64,000 bases of DNA, taken from NCBI GenBank assembly GCA_009829735.1, contig CM020618.1:29116894-29180893 (forward strand), in the 5' to 3' direction. The notes beneath the pieces were generated by a model. It was not told the origin of the DNA. It saw nothing but the letters and a program-made list of their open reading frames with translations, and did not search any database. Position 1 is the stretch's first letter; each line of letters opens with the position of its first letter. The position numbers and the translations under genes were made by a program. Source of the DNA: Pyropia yezoensis (lineage: Eukaryota; Rhodophyta; Bangiophyceae; Bangiales; Bangiaceae). Shown here piece after piece: positions 11,564-23,300 of the stretch.

Positions 11564-12031
11564 TGTGGCAAAACCCACTCACAGGAACCTCCAACATGCT
11601 GTTGGCAACGGTGAGGGTGCCTCTCTTAACGTTGAGAACCGGAAGAAGTGCAAGCCACACCCACGCTGTCCCTGCTGTGGGGCAAACCCCCCACCACCAA
11701 ACAAGAGGATGGTGTGTGGGCCAACAGTTGCTTGGTCGGGACGGGGAAGCGAGGCCAAGCCCCGCTGTCCCTCTCCTTATCCCCCCAAGGGTCCCTCAAA
11801 ATCTCGCCACTCAAAATCTCCCACCCCAGCACCTGCCCACCGGGCCACACAAAAATTCAAGACGATAAAATGCAGAAAACGCTCAAGTCCATGTTGGACT
11901 CACTACTAAGCTAACTATCCCTAACTTGGGGAGCATGGACCCAAATGCATGAGAAGAAACGGGTCAGACTAGCTGCCTGCCGTCCCTTGTATGGCACGTG
12001 TTGCCCCCTACCTGGGGTCAATACTGCCACA
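11564..12031 (-). repeat. Family A LTR (3' LTR of copy A3)
   Basis: A 468-bp unit with TGTGGCA and TGCCACA ends. The five bases outside it (GAGTT) are repeated beyond the other LTR. On the minus strand the adjacent internal bases 12032-12046 are all purines but two. Confidence 0.85.
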
Positions 12032-12375
12032 CTCCCCTCTCCTCAGTTCCGCCCGACCCGGTCGGCCCCGAGAATAGGTATAAGAGCGCGTGTTGCACTC
12101 GCAGAGGGGGCAACTCGCTGTCCCCCCGGTACGTCACGTCGTTGTGGGGGCGGTCACGTCAACCGCCCCTCTCCTCAAGCTTGCCCACTTGGCAGCTTGC
12201 ACTCACTTGACCGCCACTTTCCACCTCCACCACGACCACTCATCTCCTCCACCTCACCCCGGACCACCCCACGCTGGGGAGGCCTACGGTCCACCCTCGA
12301 TCCAGGTCCCCGTCAACTCGAGGTGGACCTCGGGAAGCTTTGACCGAGGTGCCTCCCCCTAACTTAGAGAGAGTC

Positions 12376-14303
12376 ATGGTGAGTGCGGGGTTGGAGTCCG
12401 ACTCCGAGGACGAGCGGATGGAGGATACGCTTCGCGTCGTAGCAACCGTCGGAACTTCCGGCGGGAGCTCCGCGGCTGCCCCGGTGGATAGGATGCGAGC
12501 GTCACCCGAACTTGGGTTGGCGGCGGGTTCTCCCCCGGAGGTAGGCCCCGTTACTCCAATGGAGGCCTTGGGTAGGTGGTTCTACCCACCGTGGCCCCTG
12601 TACGAGGAGGGCTTGACGATCATCCGCTGCGGCCGAGTTGGCACAGCGATGGAGAGCATCTGGGGGCACCTACGGGAGACGTTCCCCCGTAAGGTCGGGT
12701 TCCCTTCCGATTTCCAGACGGACCAGCCTGCCTTCCTTGACGACGACGATGTCGAAGACGTGCAGCGGGTCAAGAACTTATTGGCCCGCTAGGGAAGTAC
12801 CGAGGGCCCCGGCGACATGCCGACCTTCACCTGGGACGCGGTGGCAACTCGCCCCGCGTACCTACGTTCGACGGACATCCACCTGCTTCACGTCGATACA
12901 CGAATGGGAAGGATATCCGGCGAGGTCCCTTCTTGGTGACCTCGTCTCAATTTGATTTTGGGCAACAAGCGCCGGCGAACAATGAGTTACTCTACCCCAA
13001 GAAGCCCGAGTGGTGGCCTCAAGTTGAGGTCCCTTATGGGTTCCCGGCAATGTTGCCGCAGTTGGTTGATCATTTTGGCTCCGTCATGTTGACGGCTATC
13101 GCGGACCACTCAGTGATCGCCATGTTGGCAACACTGTGGCTCCTCGAGGTCGTGTCGACCTGGGTAGCGTGTGTACAGCGACGCGGGATGTTCTGGCACC
13201 TTCCGCCCCGACTGATCCAAGATCTGGAGCAGCCCAACCCTCGCCTAGTTGCTGAGGGGTGCCCGGCGGTCCAGCTCTCTCTACTTGAGGAGATGCTGAG
13301 ACTCCACAAGCTCATCGAGCTGGGGAGCATCGAGCTCAAGTTGCGCGGATCCTCCCACGGCTCCAAGGAGGAGTTCTCACTACGCCACTTCTTCTGGGTC
13401 CGTCGTGAACTTCACGACGGCCGGGTGGTACTCAACGATGGATTGGGCATCGGGGACTACCCGTGTGACCCGGGGGTGGAGCGCCACACTGCCCCGCCTC
13501 CAGACAAGATGTCGGTCGTGGGCGTAGCTGCGCACCTAGAGTACCTGGCGCAAGGCACGGTGGCAGCCTCAACTCGAAGTCGCGGCTACCCTCGGGCTCC
13601 GCCCACTCGGCGTCTCCCTTCTCATCCTTCCGTCCCGTTCCAGCCGCACGGGGACATCCCGATTGGCGTTGCGGTCGAGTCATCCACGCCTGTGTCCCCC
13701 AGCATGGGGGCCACTCTACTCACGGCCTACCCCAAGTTGGTGTTGCCGACGACGCCCTTGAAGTCGGAGATGCTGATCACCACGTTGGTGCGCACGATGT
13801 CGTGGAAGGCCGCGTCGGCTGCCACCTTCCAAGCGTGGGAGGCTACTCAACTTGAGGAGCGCTCTCGGACAGTCATCTCGACCGTGAGTTGCGAGTCGGT
13901 AGCGGAGTTCATAACGGCCGAGTTGGCTCGCATTGGCTCAATCATGCCGTTGTCGGCCCCACTTGGGCGCGGCAAGCGTAAGGCGAGCCGGGCATACTCA
14001 CCTCCTCGCCGTCGTCGCCGCCACTCGCGGCGTTCTCCGTATGTGTCGGAAGAAGAGTTGTCTTATTCCGCGTCGGAGTCATCCACCTCGTCCGCGACCA
14101 AGTCGGTCCAGCGTCTGCGTCACCAACTTCCGCATAACACCAGGCAGGTTACCAACCGCAGTCGTCGTCGTACTCGCGACTGTGTTGGTCACGACGGTTC
14201 CGACTTGAAACCGCCGGCTCCGCCGACTAGCGGGGATCGCTATCGACGTGGGCCTCGCCGTTCCCCTTCAAGTGAGGGTGGGGAGTCTAGCATGCGTGCC
14301 TAG
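12376..14303 (+). other. Family A antisense ORF in copy A3 (fossil)
   Basis: This is the largest coding-like section of the element and lies on the strand opposite to the integrase. The N-terminal part contains an acidic stretch (FLDDDDVEDVQRVKN). The middle has LVDHFGSVMLTAIADHS, and the C-terminal third is rich in arginine and serine (PPRRRRRHSRRS). A second, independently diverged copy in A2 preserves the same amino-acid pattern, so it was once a real protein. Candidates are an accessory ORF like those on the antisense strand of Tat/Grande elements, or a gag if the element were read the other way. The latter is disfavoured by the primer-site and polypurine positions. It is broken. Confidence 0.6.
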
Positions 14304-14429
14304 TTGGCAGTTGCTTTTGTTGAGAGTGTGAGAGGTTTATGGCTGTAGTAAAAGCCAAATTGCGTGCCACTTCGACTTGAAGCCCTTTCTTGGCACAGCC
14401 ACTCGACATTCGCTCACGTTGAGGGAGGA

Positions 14430-16405
14430 CGGTCAGGGTCGATATATCGTTCCGGGCGCAGTAAGCCCCGACCTTCTCAGCCGGAAGGTCCTCTACATAC
14501 TCCCAAGTATAGTCCTTGCACGATAGCCAAACCAACGCACCCTCAACATGAGGCGGTCAGTATCCTCATCCCAGCCGTGGTCGATGAGCTAGTCAACCAC
14601 GAACTCCTGCGGGTCATTGTTTCTCGCAGGGAGCAAAGGCAAACGCCACACGTTCAGCGCACACGCCCAAGCCGGGTCGCCTGGAGTAGGTGGTGCAACT
14701 CTCACCACGTCCTGTCCGCTTACTGTACGGATCCCATCGTCACTTGCGATGGTGAACCGTCGCCCATCCGTACGAAGGACTTGGTAGGGTCCCTTCGTTT
14801 GGAACACCAGCTTACCCCCAGTCGGGGCATGTGAATGTGCCAGCACCCAGTCACCCGGCTCGGGGACGTGCTTGGCGTTACGCACTGTCTTGTTGAAAGT
14901 ACGCTTGTTGCGCCTCTGCGCCCTGTCCACCTCAGCCCTGACTTTAGGGATGAGGGTCTCTAGCCTTGCAGCAAACACACCTTACTCTCAGTAGGAGTAG
15001 GCTTCCTGCCACCGGTCTCCCCAGTTGGGAGCGGCCGCCGTACAGAAATAGACTGCACGCGGTGCGGAGTCACAAATGAAAGCCGTGCTTGCCCCGTAGA
15101 AGAGTCAACCTGCGGGTTGTAGGCCGTAGTCAAGGTAGGAATGTATTGATCCCACGTTTCCACGTGCTCAGTCACACAGTGGTGCAGCCGCGTAACGATG
15201 GTCTTGTTGCAGCACTCCACCTGCCCATTAGCTTGTGGGTGGTAGGGGGTGGCAAAGTTTGCTCGTACCCCCTGGATATCCATCGCCAACGCGGCAAAGG
15301 GCTCCTTAGCCGGAAACAGAAGCATAGCCGTAGTAGACCGCCGTTCCATCAGGAAGTTCTGTGCACAACTTGTGCATGCAGCCACTCAAATGTAGATGTC
15401 CGCCACCATTGAGGGCCAGTAGTGCCAGGTCCTCAGGTTCTGGTAGAGTTTACTAAAGCCTAGGTGTCCACCTATAGGAGCGCTATGCTCCCGCTCAAGG
15501 TTAGTCTCCTTCAGTGATTCGGGGACAACAACTTGTTCAGTCCCCTGGACCGCCCCTCTCCTCAATAGGAGGCCATCATCTCCGACAAAGAATCGTGTCT
15601 CCGCGACTGTGCCCAGCGCCTCCCTCTGCGACTTCCAGAAAGGATCCTCAATCTGGGCCTTCGCCGTCCACGTCCACCGTCAGGGACAAGTACTTCTTGT
15701 TCCCTGCCGCCTCGGGGTTCAACACGTGCCCCGAGCGCGTGGCTTCTTCCAATACGCCTTGGAACATAGCGGACATAAACCGCGGTCCGGTCTCTGACAA
15801 AGTCCTGTCAGGGGTGCTACGCGCAGTAAGGCAGTGCGGGACGTCTCCACGCACCACTTGTGCATACAGCAACCCATCCACATGGGACACTTTCATAAGG
15901 GCCAGAAGTTCCTGGTCCTCATGATCTAGTATAGTGTACTAGACCCGAGATGTACACCCCAGGGGGCGTTACGCTCCCGTCAAAAATACATTCTTTGAGG
16001 GTGGCGGGGATAACAACTTCTAACGACCCCTGTCACAAGCTCGAGCCCATCACCAACGAGGGAAGGTCCGCCGTCCTCCACCCGCCTATTCGGCGATGGC
16101 TCTACACCGAAATTTAATCCGACCCGAGTGGATCTCGCGGGGACAATCCTCTCACCTTGGGACGTTCCCTTCGAGTGTACCGCCCGGTGGCCGAAGTGCG
16201 AGCCACCGGTCCGAGGATAACCCTCAGGGTGAACACCCGACTTTGTCGGGGTGGCAAACCGCCCGCACCCATACCCACGGCCCTGCTGGCTGAAGTGCCT
16301 CTAGCACCTCCGCGACCCCAGGAACACCCTGTGTCTGGCCAGTATTCAAAGGCGCCGGAGTAAAGTCGTCACCGCAGAGATTCCCGAACGTTGGGGGGTC
16401 CGACC
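14430..16405 (-). other. Ty3/Gypsy integrase section of copy A3 (fossil)
   Basis: Read on the minus strand, recognisable parts occur in the usual integrase order: a pre-domain (GLLLRRG, VVVPESL), a zinc-binding region (HSAPIGGHLG, then CTSC), a core with DIQG and YHPQANGQVE, a GPY/F module (TKGPYQVLRTDGRRFTI) and a possible chromodomain-like end (YTWEYVEDLPAE). These are established marks of Ty3/Gypsy chromovirus-type integrases. A diverged internal duplication relates 15420-15560 to 15895-16060. The section is a broken fossil with several breaks. Confidence 0.75.
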
Positions 16406-16501
16406 CAGCCGTGTTGGCTAACGACCCTCACGTTCCGAGCCAAAGAAGGAGACGGAAGTGCGCTCTACTTCTAGGCGCCCCGGGCGGTAAAGTTTACCTC
16501 C

Positions 16502-16520
16502 GTCCCCTGCTGCTCCACCA
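16502..16520 (-). other. Primer-binding-like site of copy A3
   Basis: On the minus strand the LTR end is followed after two bases by TGGTGGAGCAGCAGGGGAC. It begins with TGG as tRNA-primed sites do, and its complement would read as a tRNA 3' end (CTGCTCC, A, CCA). The matching place in A2 (about 8811) reads TCGCGGAGCAGCAGGGGAC. The priming tRNA is not identified. Confidence 0.5.
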
Positions 16521-16522
16521 TA

Positions 16523-16999
16523 TGTGGCAAAACCCGCTCACAGGATCCTTCACCAAGTTGGTGGCAACGGTGAGGGTGCCTCTCGTGACGTTGAGAACCG
16601 GAAGAAGTGCAAGCCGCACCCACGCTGTCCCTGCTGTGGGGCAAACCCCCCACCACCAAACAAGAGGATGGTGTGTGGGCCAACAGTTGCTTGGTCGGGA
16701 CGGGGAGGTGAGGCCAAGCCCCGCTGTCCCTCCCCTGATCCCCCCAAGGGTCCCACAAAATCTCGCCACTCAAAATCTCCCACCCCAGCACCTGCCCACC
16801 GGGCCGTGTGGCCCACACGAAAATTCAAGACGATAAAATGCAGAAAACGCTCAAGTCCAAGTTGGACTCACTACTAAGCTAACTATCCCTAACTTGGGGA
16901 ACATGGACCCGAATGCATGGGAAGAAACGGGTCAGACTAGCTGCCTGCCGTCCCTTGTATGGCACGTGTTGCCCCCTACCTGAGGTCAATACTGCCACG
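16523..16999 (-). repeat. Family A LTR (5' LTR of copy A3)
   Basis: It has the same unit and ends as 11564-12031, with the final base changed. It is followed by the duplicated GAGTT at 17000-17004. Confidence 0.85.
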
Positions 17000-17180
17000 G
17001 AGTTACGGGGCCGGCCTTCGGGGGAGAGGCCGCCGCCAACCCAGAGTCGGGTGTCGCAGGCGTCCCATCCCCCTGGGGCAGCCGTGGACCTCCTGCCGGA
17101 AGTCCCGGCGGGTGCTGCATCGCGGGGCGTATCTTCCATACGCTCTTTGAGGGAGTCAGACTCCAACCCTGGATTCGCCA
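17000..17180 (-). other. Family A antisense ORF, start segment in copy A2 (fossil)
   Basis: The start region of the minus-strand ORF of copy A2 (MANPGLESDSLKERMED), separated from the remainder at 9115-11563 by the insertion of copy A3. The corresponding start in A3 reads MVSAGLESDSEDERMED. Confidence 0.55.
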
Positions 17181-17533
17181 TGGCCCTCTCTAAGACAGGG
17201 AGAGTCGACTCGGTCACAGCCGCCTGAGGTGCGCCTCGACTTGAGGGGTGCCGGACTCGGGGGTAGACAGGCGGCCTCCCCAGCGTGGGGCGGCCCAGGA
17301 TAAGGTGAAGCGAGTGTGTGGGTGTGGAAGTGGGGGAAGGTGGTGGCAAGATGCGATAAGGTGAGTGCAAGCTACCAATTGGGAAAGCTTGAGGAGAGGG
17401 GCGGTCAACGTCACCGCCTCCACGTCAACGGGACGGACTGGGGGACAGCGAGTCGCGCCCCCGGCGACGCAACACGCGGGTTTATACCCCTTCGCAGGGC
17501 CGACCAGGTCGGTCGGAACTGAAGGGAGGGTAG

Positions 17534-18004
17534 TGTGGCAGTACTGGCCCCATGTAGGGGGCAGGGCGCGCCATACTATGGGCGGCGGACAGCTAGTCTG
17601 AACCGTTTCTCTCCATGCATTTGGGTCCGAATTCCCTAAGTGAGCGATAGTTAGTTCAGTAGTAAATCCAAGTTGGATTGGAGTTTTTTTTCTGCATTTT
17701 TATCGTCTTGGATTTTCGTGTGGCCCGGTGGGTAGGTGCTGGGGTGGGAGATTCTGCGTGGCGGGAATCTGAGGGGACCCTGGGGGGGTAAGGGGAGCGA
17801 CAGCGGGGCTTCGCCTCGCTTCCCCGTCCCGACCAAGAAACTGTTGGCCCACACACCATCACCTTGTTTCGTAGTGGGGGGATTGCCCCACAAATGGGAT
17901 AGGGAGTGTGTCACTTGCACTTCTTCCGGTTCCCCCGACACGGGAGGCAGCCCTGGTGCACCGCCCCAACTTGGGTCTTGTGCGTGCGAGTGGTTTTTGC
18001 CACA
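17534..18004 (+). repeat. Family A LTR (3' LTR of copy A2)
   Basis: A 471-bp unit from TGTGGCA to TGCCACA. It is preceded by GAACTGAAGGGAGGGTAG, a polypurine tract in the same place as in A1 and A3. Confidence 0.85.
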
Positions 18005-20378
18005 GGCGGGAGAACCAAGTGCCCCTGTGGCGGACCATGCCTCGATCTGGTCGCCTCCCCGATGGTGATGGGATGATGTCCTTGTAAAGGTCGACCAGTG
18101 GACATGGTGGCCTGCCCGCCGGAATGTGCCGGCGAGAAAGGTCATCAGCAGATGCTCCCGTGAGCTCCACAACTCTCTGTCACACCAATCGGAAGCACCC
18201 CTCTGAGCCACCAGGCCCCCCAGCCCTTTCATGACAACCAAACACCCTCCAAGTGAACCCAGGAACTGCGATAGTTCCTGAAAATAATGGGTCCCCGTAA
18301 TGGACCCGACCAGCCCAATTCGAAACCCCCCCCCCCGGTCCAACCCAGGATTACGACACGCCCCGGTAGATTAATGCTCGAGGAGCAATAGTTTCTGAAA
18401 CCTTCTCTCTCGGCTCAGGTCCTAGTCATAGCGATCCCCCCACAAGGACGAACACGACGATACTTAGGCTGGAGGGCACACTCATGTGCATCGAGACGGC
18501 AACGCATTCTACACACCAAAGCCAAGTCTCGCGTGGCCTGCGGATGGCGAGGCATCTGGGCGGGGAGGTCTTCCAGGCCATTCTTGACATGTGTGCTGTT
18601 TGGCGGACATGCAGTACATTGCTAAAGTCTTGCAACAATAATGAAGTCGAATACAACGGGGAGTGGTGGGTCACCGTGTCTTTATGGCTGGGTAGGGGGA
18701 GCCAGGAGTTACGAAAACACAAAGAACCGTGCGGAAGAGGCAGCGCGTTGTGCGACAAGGTGGCGACGTCTGCCTCGCAGTGGTGGCGCCACCCCTCTCA
18801 GTGACGTTTCCCTGGCTGTGACTTCCCACGGGGAAGACACTGAATTGCTGTGAACGCTGGGCCGCACACGGCGGGAACTTTGCTATCAGTCCTCCTGCTG
18901 GGGAAACAGTTCCGCTGGTATCCCATTGGCGCTGAACTTGCAAAGAAGTGCCTTCAGAGTTGGCTAGTTCACCAAGATTAATGTGCTGTCCCTTTACCTG
19001 GCCTGATCGCCTGCTCCATTTGATATGCGAGTATGTATTTCCCACGGGATATTCTGCTGTTCCTCCTGACACAATTGTGCTCATGTGTAAGTATATCCCA
19101 TGCCGTGGCTCAATGGGATGGTGAACTACAATGGAGTCCCGGCGGCGTTGTCCGTCAAGCACGGTCGGGGGCTGGCACACGTCGCCCTGGGCGGGGGGGC
19201 GAAAGGTGGGTGGGTGTGCGCCGCACCACCCGCTGGGACGCGCAGGGGGGGGGGGCGCTGTCGTGGCGGGACGACGCGTGGCCGGCAGGCGCGCGCCGCA
19301 CGCCCGCGCTGTGCCGACAGGGGGGGCGGCAGGCAGCAGCGGGCGCGTTCACCGGGTTGCGCGTCGGGCGGCACCACCCTCCCACACGGACAGTGTGACC
19401 CGTCCTGCCCGACGCGTCCAGAACCGCAGCCCCCCCCGCTCGCCTCGCCCCGCCCCGTGCACGGCGCTCGCTCGTCGGCCCGCCACTCATAGCGGCGGGG
19501 GAAGGGGCGGCGGCGGCGTCGAGCGGCGCGGCACACCCGCAGCGGTATAGTTCAGCGGCAGCGGCAGGGACATCGACAGCGACAACGGCAGGGACAGCGA
19601 CACACTGCGGCACCAGGCGTTGGGGGGCACCAGTAGGACCGGCATTCGACACCGGCGGTGGGCGGGGTGGGCTCGCCGGCGGCGGTGGGTGGGTGGGTGG
19701 GTGGGTGGGCGGGTGGGTGGGTGAGTGTGGGAGGGGTTGTTGGCCACGTGCAAGCGCCGCTTCTGGCTGGGCCCTGCTCCGTGCTACGAGGTTGGGGTGT
19801 GAGGAGGAGGTGTGGGTGAGGGGTGGTTGGGTGGAGAGGTGTGGGGGGGAGGCGGAGTGGCACGGGACACTGCGGCGAGAGTGCCACGGGCGCGGCCGGC
19901 GGTGTGCGTCGCATTCCACATCGGGCACCGCGTGCGGCTGTCGACTTGCTGTCCGGGGTGTGTTGCAGGCTCGGTGGGGGGGGGGGGGGGGGGGGGGGCT
20001 GGCGAGTCGGCTGTCCACCGGGTCGGGGCCTGACCAGCTGGTCAACACCTGCACGTGTTAGGCGCCACGCGACGCGGCCGCGTGACGCTGCCGTCGCTAG
20101 GACCGCCCACCCGCGCACGGTCTTTTTCTGGGGGGTGGGGGTGGGTGTGGCGCCGGCCACGGCATCGGGGGTGCGCCCTGCGTTTTTTTTTTTTTTGTGG
20201 CGAGCCGTCCCCGTCGCCCCCACCACCCCCGTCTTGTCGGCGTAGCGACGGTGTCTGTGTGCGGCGGCCGTCACGGCGATCCAGTAGGCGGCGCGTGGCG
20301 GCGCGACGCGACGTCGGGTGGGCGCGCAGACGCCCCTCACCACTGGATTTGGCGGCGAAGTAGGCGGGCGACGTCACC
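18005..20378. other. Intergenic; no gene recognised
   Basis: 18005-19100 is of mixed composition with one open frame (18484-18804, 106 codons) that resembles nothing known. 19100-20378 is very GC-rich. It holds a (GGGT)n tract at 19684-19723 that could form a G-quadruplex, a G run near 19978-19998 and a T run near 20185. Part of this must be the promoter and leader of the kinase gene, but I see no TATA box. Confidence 0.5.
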
Positions 20379-23300
20379 ATGGCGCGAGTGGGTACGTTTT
20401 TGTGGAGGGTTCCTGCTCCTGCGGCGTAGGCTTTTTTTCGTGTGCGCCAGGGGACGGCATGGCGGGCAGGTGGCGGCTGATGGCGTGCCGCATGGAACAA
20501 AAGGTGGGCAAGCGGGGTGTTTGGAGACGATGGCGCTGTGGAGGGGGGCGGAGAGGGGGCAGCGTGCTTGCCGGGGGAGCTGGGCGCGCCAGAGGCGGTA
20601 GTTTGACGGCAGCTCGGCGGCGCCGTGGTGTCTCACGCGTCGACGGGGACCGGGTTGGGGTTCCCGTCTGCGGCCGCCTGCACCGACGCGGCCGCGGACG
20701 GACGCTCTACTTGGGGGCTGTTGAGGTCTTGCCGGGCGCTACCCCGTCGGGCAGCCCCTCTGGGGGTAGGCGGGCGTATGACTGCCTCACCCCGGTGGGT
20801 CTGTGGCTGCCTCCCTCTTCGCGTCTGCTCCGACGGTGGCAAACAGCGTAGCGGCCGCCCCCGCGGCGTTTCCCTGGTCCCCTTTGCCGGTCCCACCCTC
20901 TTCTTGCTCCCCCTCGGCCGTCCAGGCGGTGGTCCGGCGGTTGTGTTCCGCGACCGCGCGGGGACGGATGCTGGCGCACTCTGGGTGTCCCGTTCCCCTT
21001 GTCGTCCGACAACGGCTTTCGGGGGGCGCGGCTGCCGGCGGTGCGCTCGCTGTCGCCTGCGCCGCCCGTTTGAACTGGCGAGGTCACTCCAGGTCGGGGG
21101 CGATGGGCCTCGTCCCTGAGCTGCCCGTCTCGACTCTCTGATCGTCCTGTTGGCATGGGTCAGCTGACGGGCCGCGCGCACGCGTGGCTCTGAGACGCGG
21201 ATGAGCACGCTAGCGTACCGCCACACTGACCGATGCGGTACTGGGCGTCCTCTGATATGAGGTTCCGTTTCTGTTTGTTTGTGTACTAACGCGAGCGATG
21301 GGTTCGCTTTTTGTTGCTGTGGTGATGTGCTTTCTTGGTTGCACCCCCAGGCCCGTATATTGTGACCCACACGCTCGGTACGTTTGGCGGGTCCGTGTTG
21401 TGTGTAGCGGGATTGGGTTGCGACTGCTGTGCCGTGGCGTCCATTCGCGCGATACGGCTTTTTGCTAGTTTCCTTGGCGGGCGGCGGTGGGTGTGATTCC
21501 TACGCTCCTATCCCCGTCGTTGGCTGGTTTGGACTGCGGTGGGAGTGCACCTGCTGACGCGCCTCTGTCGGCCACATATGTGTTGCCCCGGGCTGTCATG
21601 TGTTCTTATTTTTCTTTCTGTTTTTTTTTTTTTTCTGTGTGCAGGCCAGGGTACTTTTGGCAAGGTCAAGCTTGCCCAGAACACCGAGTCAGGCATTGAG
21701 TATGCCATCAAAATTTTGGACAAGAGCGACATCAAGGCCAATGAGCTGACGGTCAATGTTCGGCGGGAGGTACGTTCGGGGGGGACTCGTGCGCGTAGGA
21801 AGGTTGGGCAGGGCTCTTCCCGTCGACCGCTGGTATCTTCAATGGACTGCCCTGTGACCGGTGTGTGTGTGGTACCCTGAGCGCTGTTCACGTTGGCCGA
21901 CGCTTGCGCTGGCGCTGTGCTTGATGACCATGTTTTGACCCCCAAACCTTTTTCCCTTCGTATTCCTCTTCCTGTCCATTGTGTGTCCTTGTTCTTTCCA
22001 TGGCTTCTTTTATTGCGCTGATTCTGTGACGCAGATTGCCATCATGAAGGCGCTGAACCACAAGAACATTGTCAACCTGCGGGAGGTGCTCTCCTCGCGC
22101 ACCAAGCTGTACATTGTGATGGACTTGGTGAGGGGCGGCGAGCTCTTTGAGATGATTGAGAATAGGGGGGAGCTGGACGAGGTGCTCGCACGCAAGTACT
22201 TCCAGCAGTTGATTGACGGCATTGACTACTGTCATCGCCGAGGAGTGTGCCATCGCGACCTCAAGGTACGTTGCCGTTCTACTTTTCTGGGGGCTGGCAA
22301 GGCGCGGCGTCGTGTTGTTTGGGCGGTTCGCTGCTCCCATCTTTGTCTCCTTGATTTTTATCAGAGCTGGTGCCGTTTTTTGGCTTGTGCCCGCGAGGAG
22401 CGGCCTACTGACTCGCGTAGTTGTACACCGTATTTTCCTGTATTTTTTGCCCTCTGCCTGTGTCCATCTGATTCTATAGCCCGAGAACCTTCTTGTGGAC
22501 GAGAATGGGGTTATGAAGATCACTGATTTTGGCGTCTCGTCCATGAAGGGCGGTGTTGGCTCGGACCTCCTCTTTACGGCATGTGGTACCCCGTACTACT
22601 GCGCCCCCGAGATTATCAATGGGGCGGAGGATGGCTACTCTGGCGTCAAGATCGACGCCTGGTCTTGCGGCATCATCCTCTACCTGCTGCTCACGGGGAT
22701 GCTGCCGTTCCAGCACGACGACATGACCCGCCTGTACGAGCTTATCAACGCCTGTAATGTGCCCTACCCCTCTTGGATGTCGAGTGACGCCAAGGACCTC
22801 ATCTCCAAGCTGCTGGTGAAGAACCCGGACCGTCGGTACTCGCTGGAGCAGGTCAAGGAGCACCCCTGGTTTCGTGTGGACTACCCTGAACCGGGCGATT
22901 CGCAGGCGGGTGGGGACGACGGATGGCAGGGCCCGGGGGGCGGCTCGGACAGCGGGCGATCCAAGGGCTCGAGCCGCAGTCGCAAGCACTCCAACCCGTC
23001 GATGCACTCGGACGGCGGCCGCGCGCGGGAAGCGCCTGACCGGTCCGGGTCAGGGTCGGGTTCAGGCCGGCGGGCGCGGCAAGGGAGCTCGGGCAACGGG
23101 GGTTCGGCAGCGCCGCCACCGCCAGCGCCGCCACCACCGCCGGCGCCCAAGAAGCTGGCGGCAGAGTACGAGGGCAAGGACATGGACGTTTTTGTTCGTG
23201 ACGCGCTGCCTGGCAAGCCTTCGCGCAAGATTGATGAGGTGGTTAGGCGCCTGGAGGAGATTGACATTGACTGTGTCGACGACATCCAGTGTGTGGCCGA

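Larger units (their letters stand above)
11564..16999 (-). mobile_element. LTR retrotransposon family A, copy A3 (younger, inserted in A2)
   Basis: On the minus strand the 5' LTR is 16999-16523 and the 3' LTR 12031-11564, with the 5-bp duplication GAGTT on both sides (11559-11563 and 17000-17004). Two bases inside the 5' LTR is a primer-binding-like site beginning TGGTGGAGCAGCAGG. An integrase section of Ty3/Gypsy type follows (16405 to about 14430). Then comes a large ORF on the opposite strand, and a polypurine tract (CTGAGGAGAGGGGAG on the minus strand) abuts the 3' LTR. The two LTRs are closely similar, so this is the youngest of the three copies. No gag, protease or reverse transcriptase part is recognised. 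It is broken in more than one place and is non-autonomous. Confidence 0.8.
7626..18004 (+). mobile_element. LTR retrotransposon family A, copy A2 (old outer copy, with three insertions)
   Basis: The 5' LTR is 7626-8808 and the 3' LTR 17534-18004. Three later insertions lie inside: a hAT-like element (7897-8603), a solo LTR of family B (10180-10855) and copy A3 (11564-16999). Without them and their duplications the element is about 3.5 kb. A primer-binding-like region follows the 5' LTR at about 8809-8835 and a polypurine tract precedes the 3' LTR (17516-17533). The main internal feature is an ORF read on the minus strand (9115-11563 and 17000-17180). No gag or pol part is recognisable in this copy. 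The LTRs are visibly more diverged from each other than those of A3, so it is older. It is broken. The flanking five bases (GTCCG, GGCGG) match only at three positions. Confidence 0.75.

Noticed and set aside
12376-14303. Interpreting the large family A ORF as an ordinary sense gag.
   Set aside because: That orientation would put a pyrimidine tract before the 3' LTR and no TGG primer site after the 5' LTR, and would place the integrase antisense.
14478-16410. The CAGCC repeat on both sides of the integrase section as a target-site duplication of a separate insertion.
   Set aside because: The section has no LTR or inverted-repeat ends, and the primer-site and polypurine positions show it belongs to the same element.
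19540-19670. Possible split or intron-bearing tRNA: TAGTTCAGCGG resembles an A box and GGCATTCGACACC a B box.
   Set aside because: The D stem does not pair, the T stem has a mismatch, and no anticodon arm or acceptor stem could be found between them.
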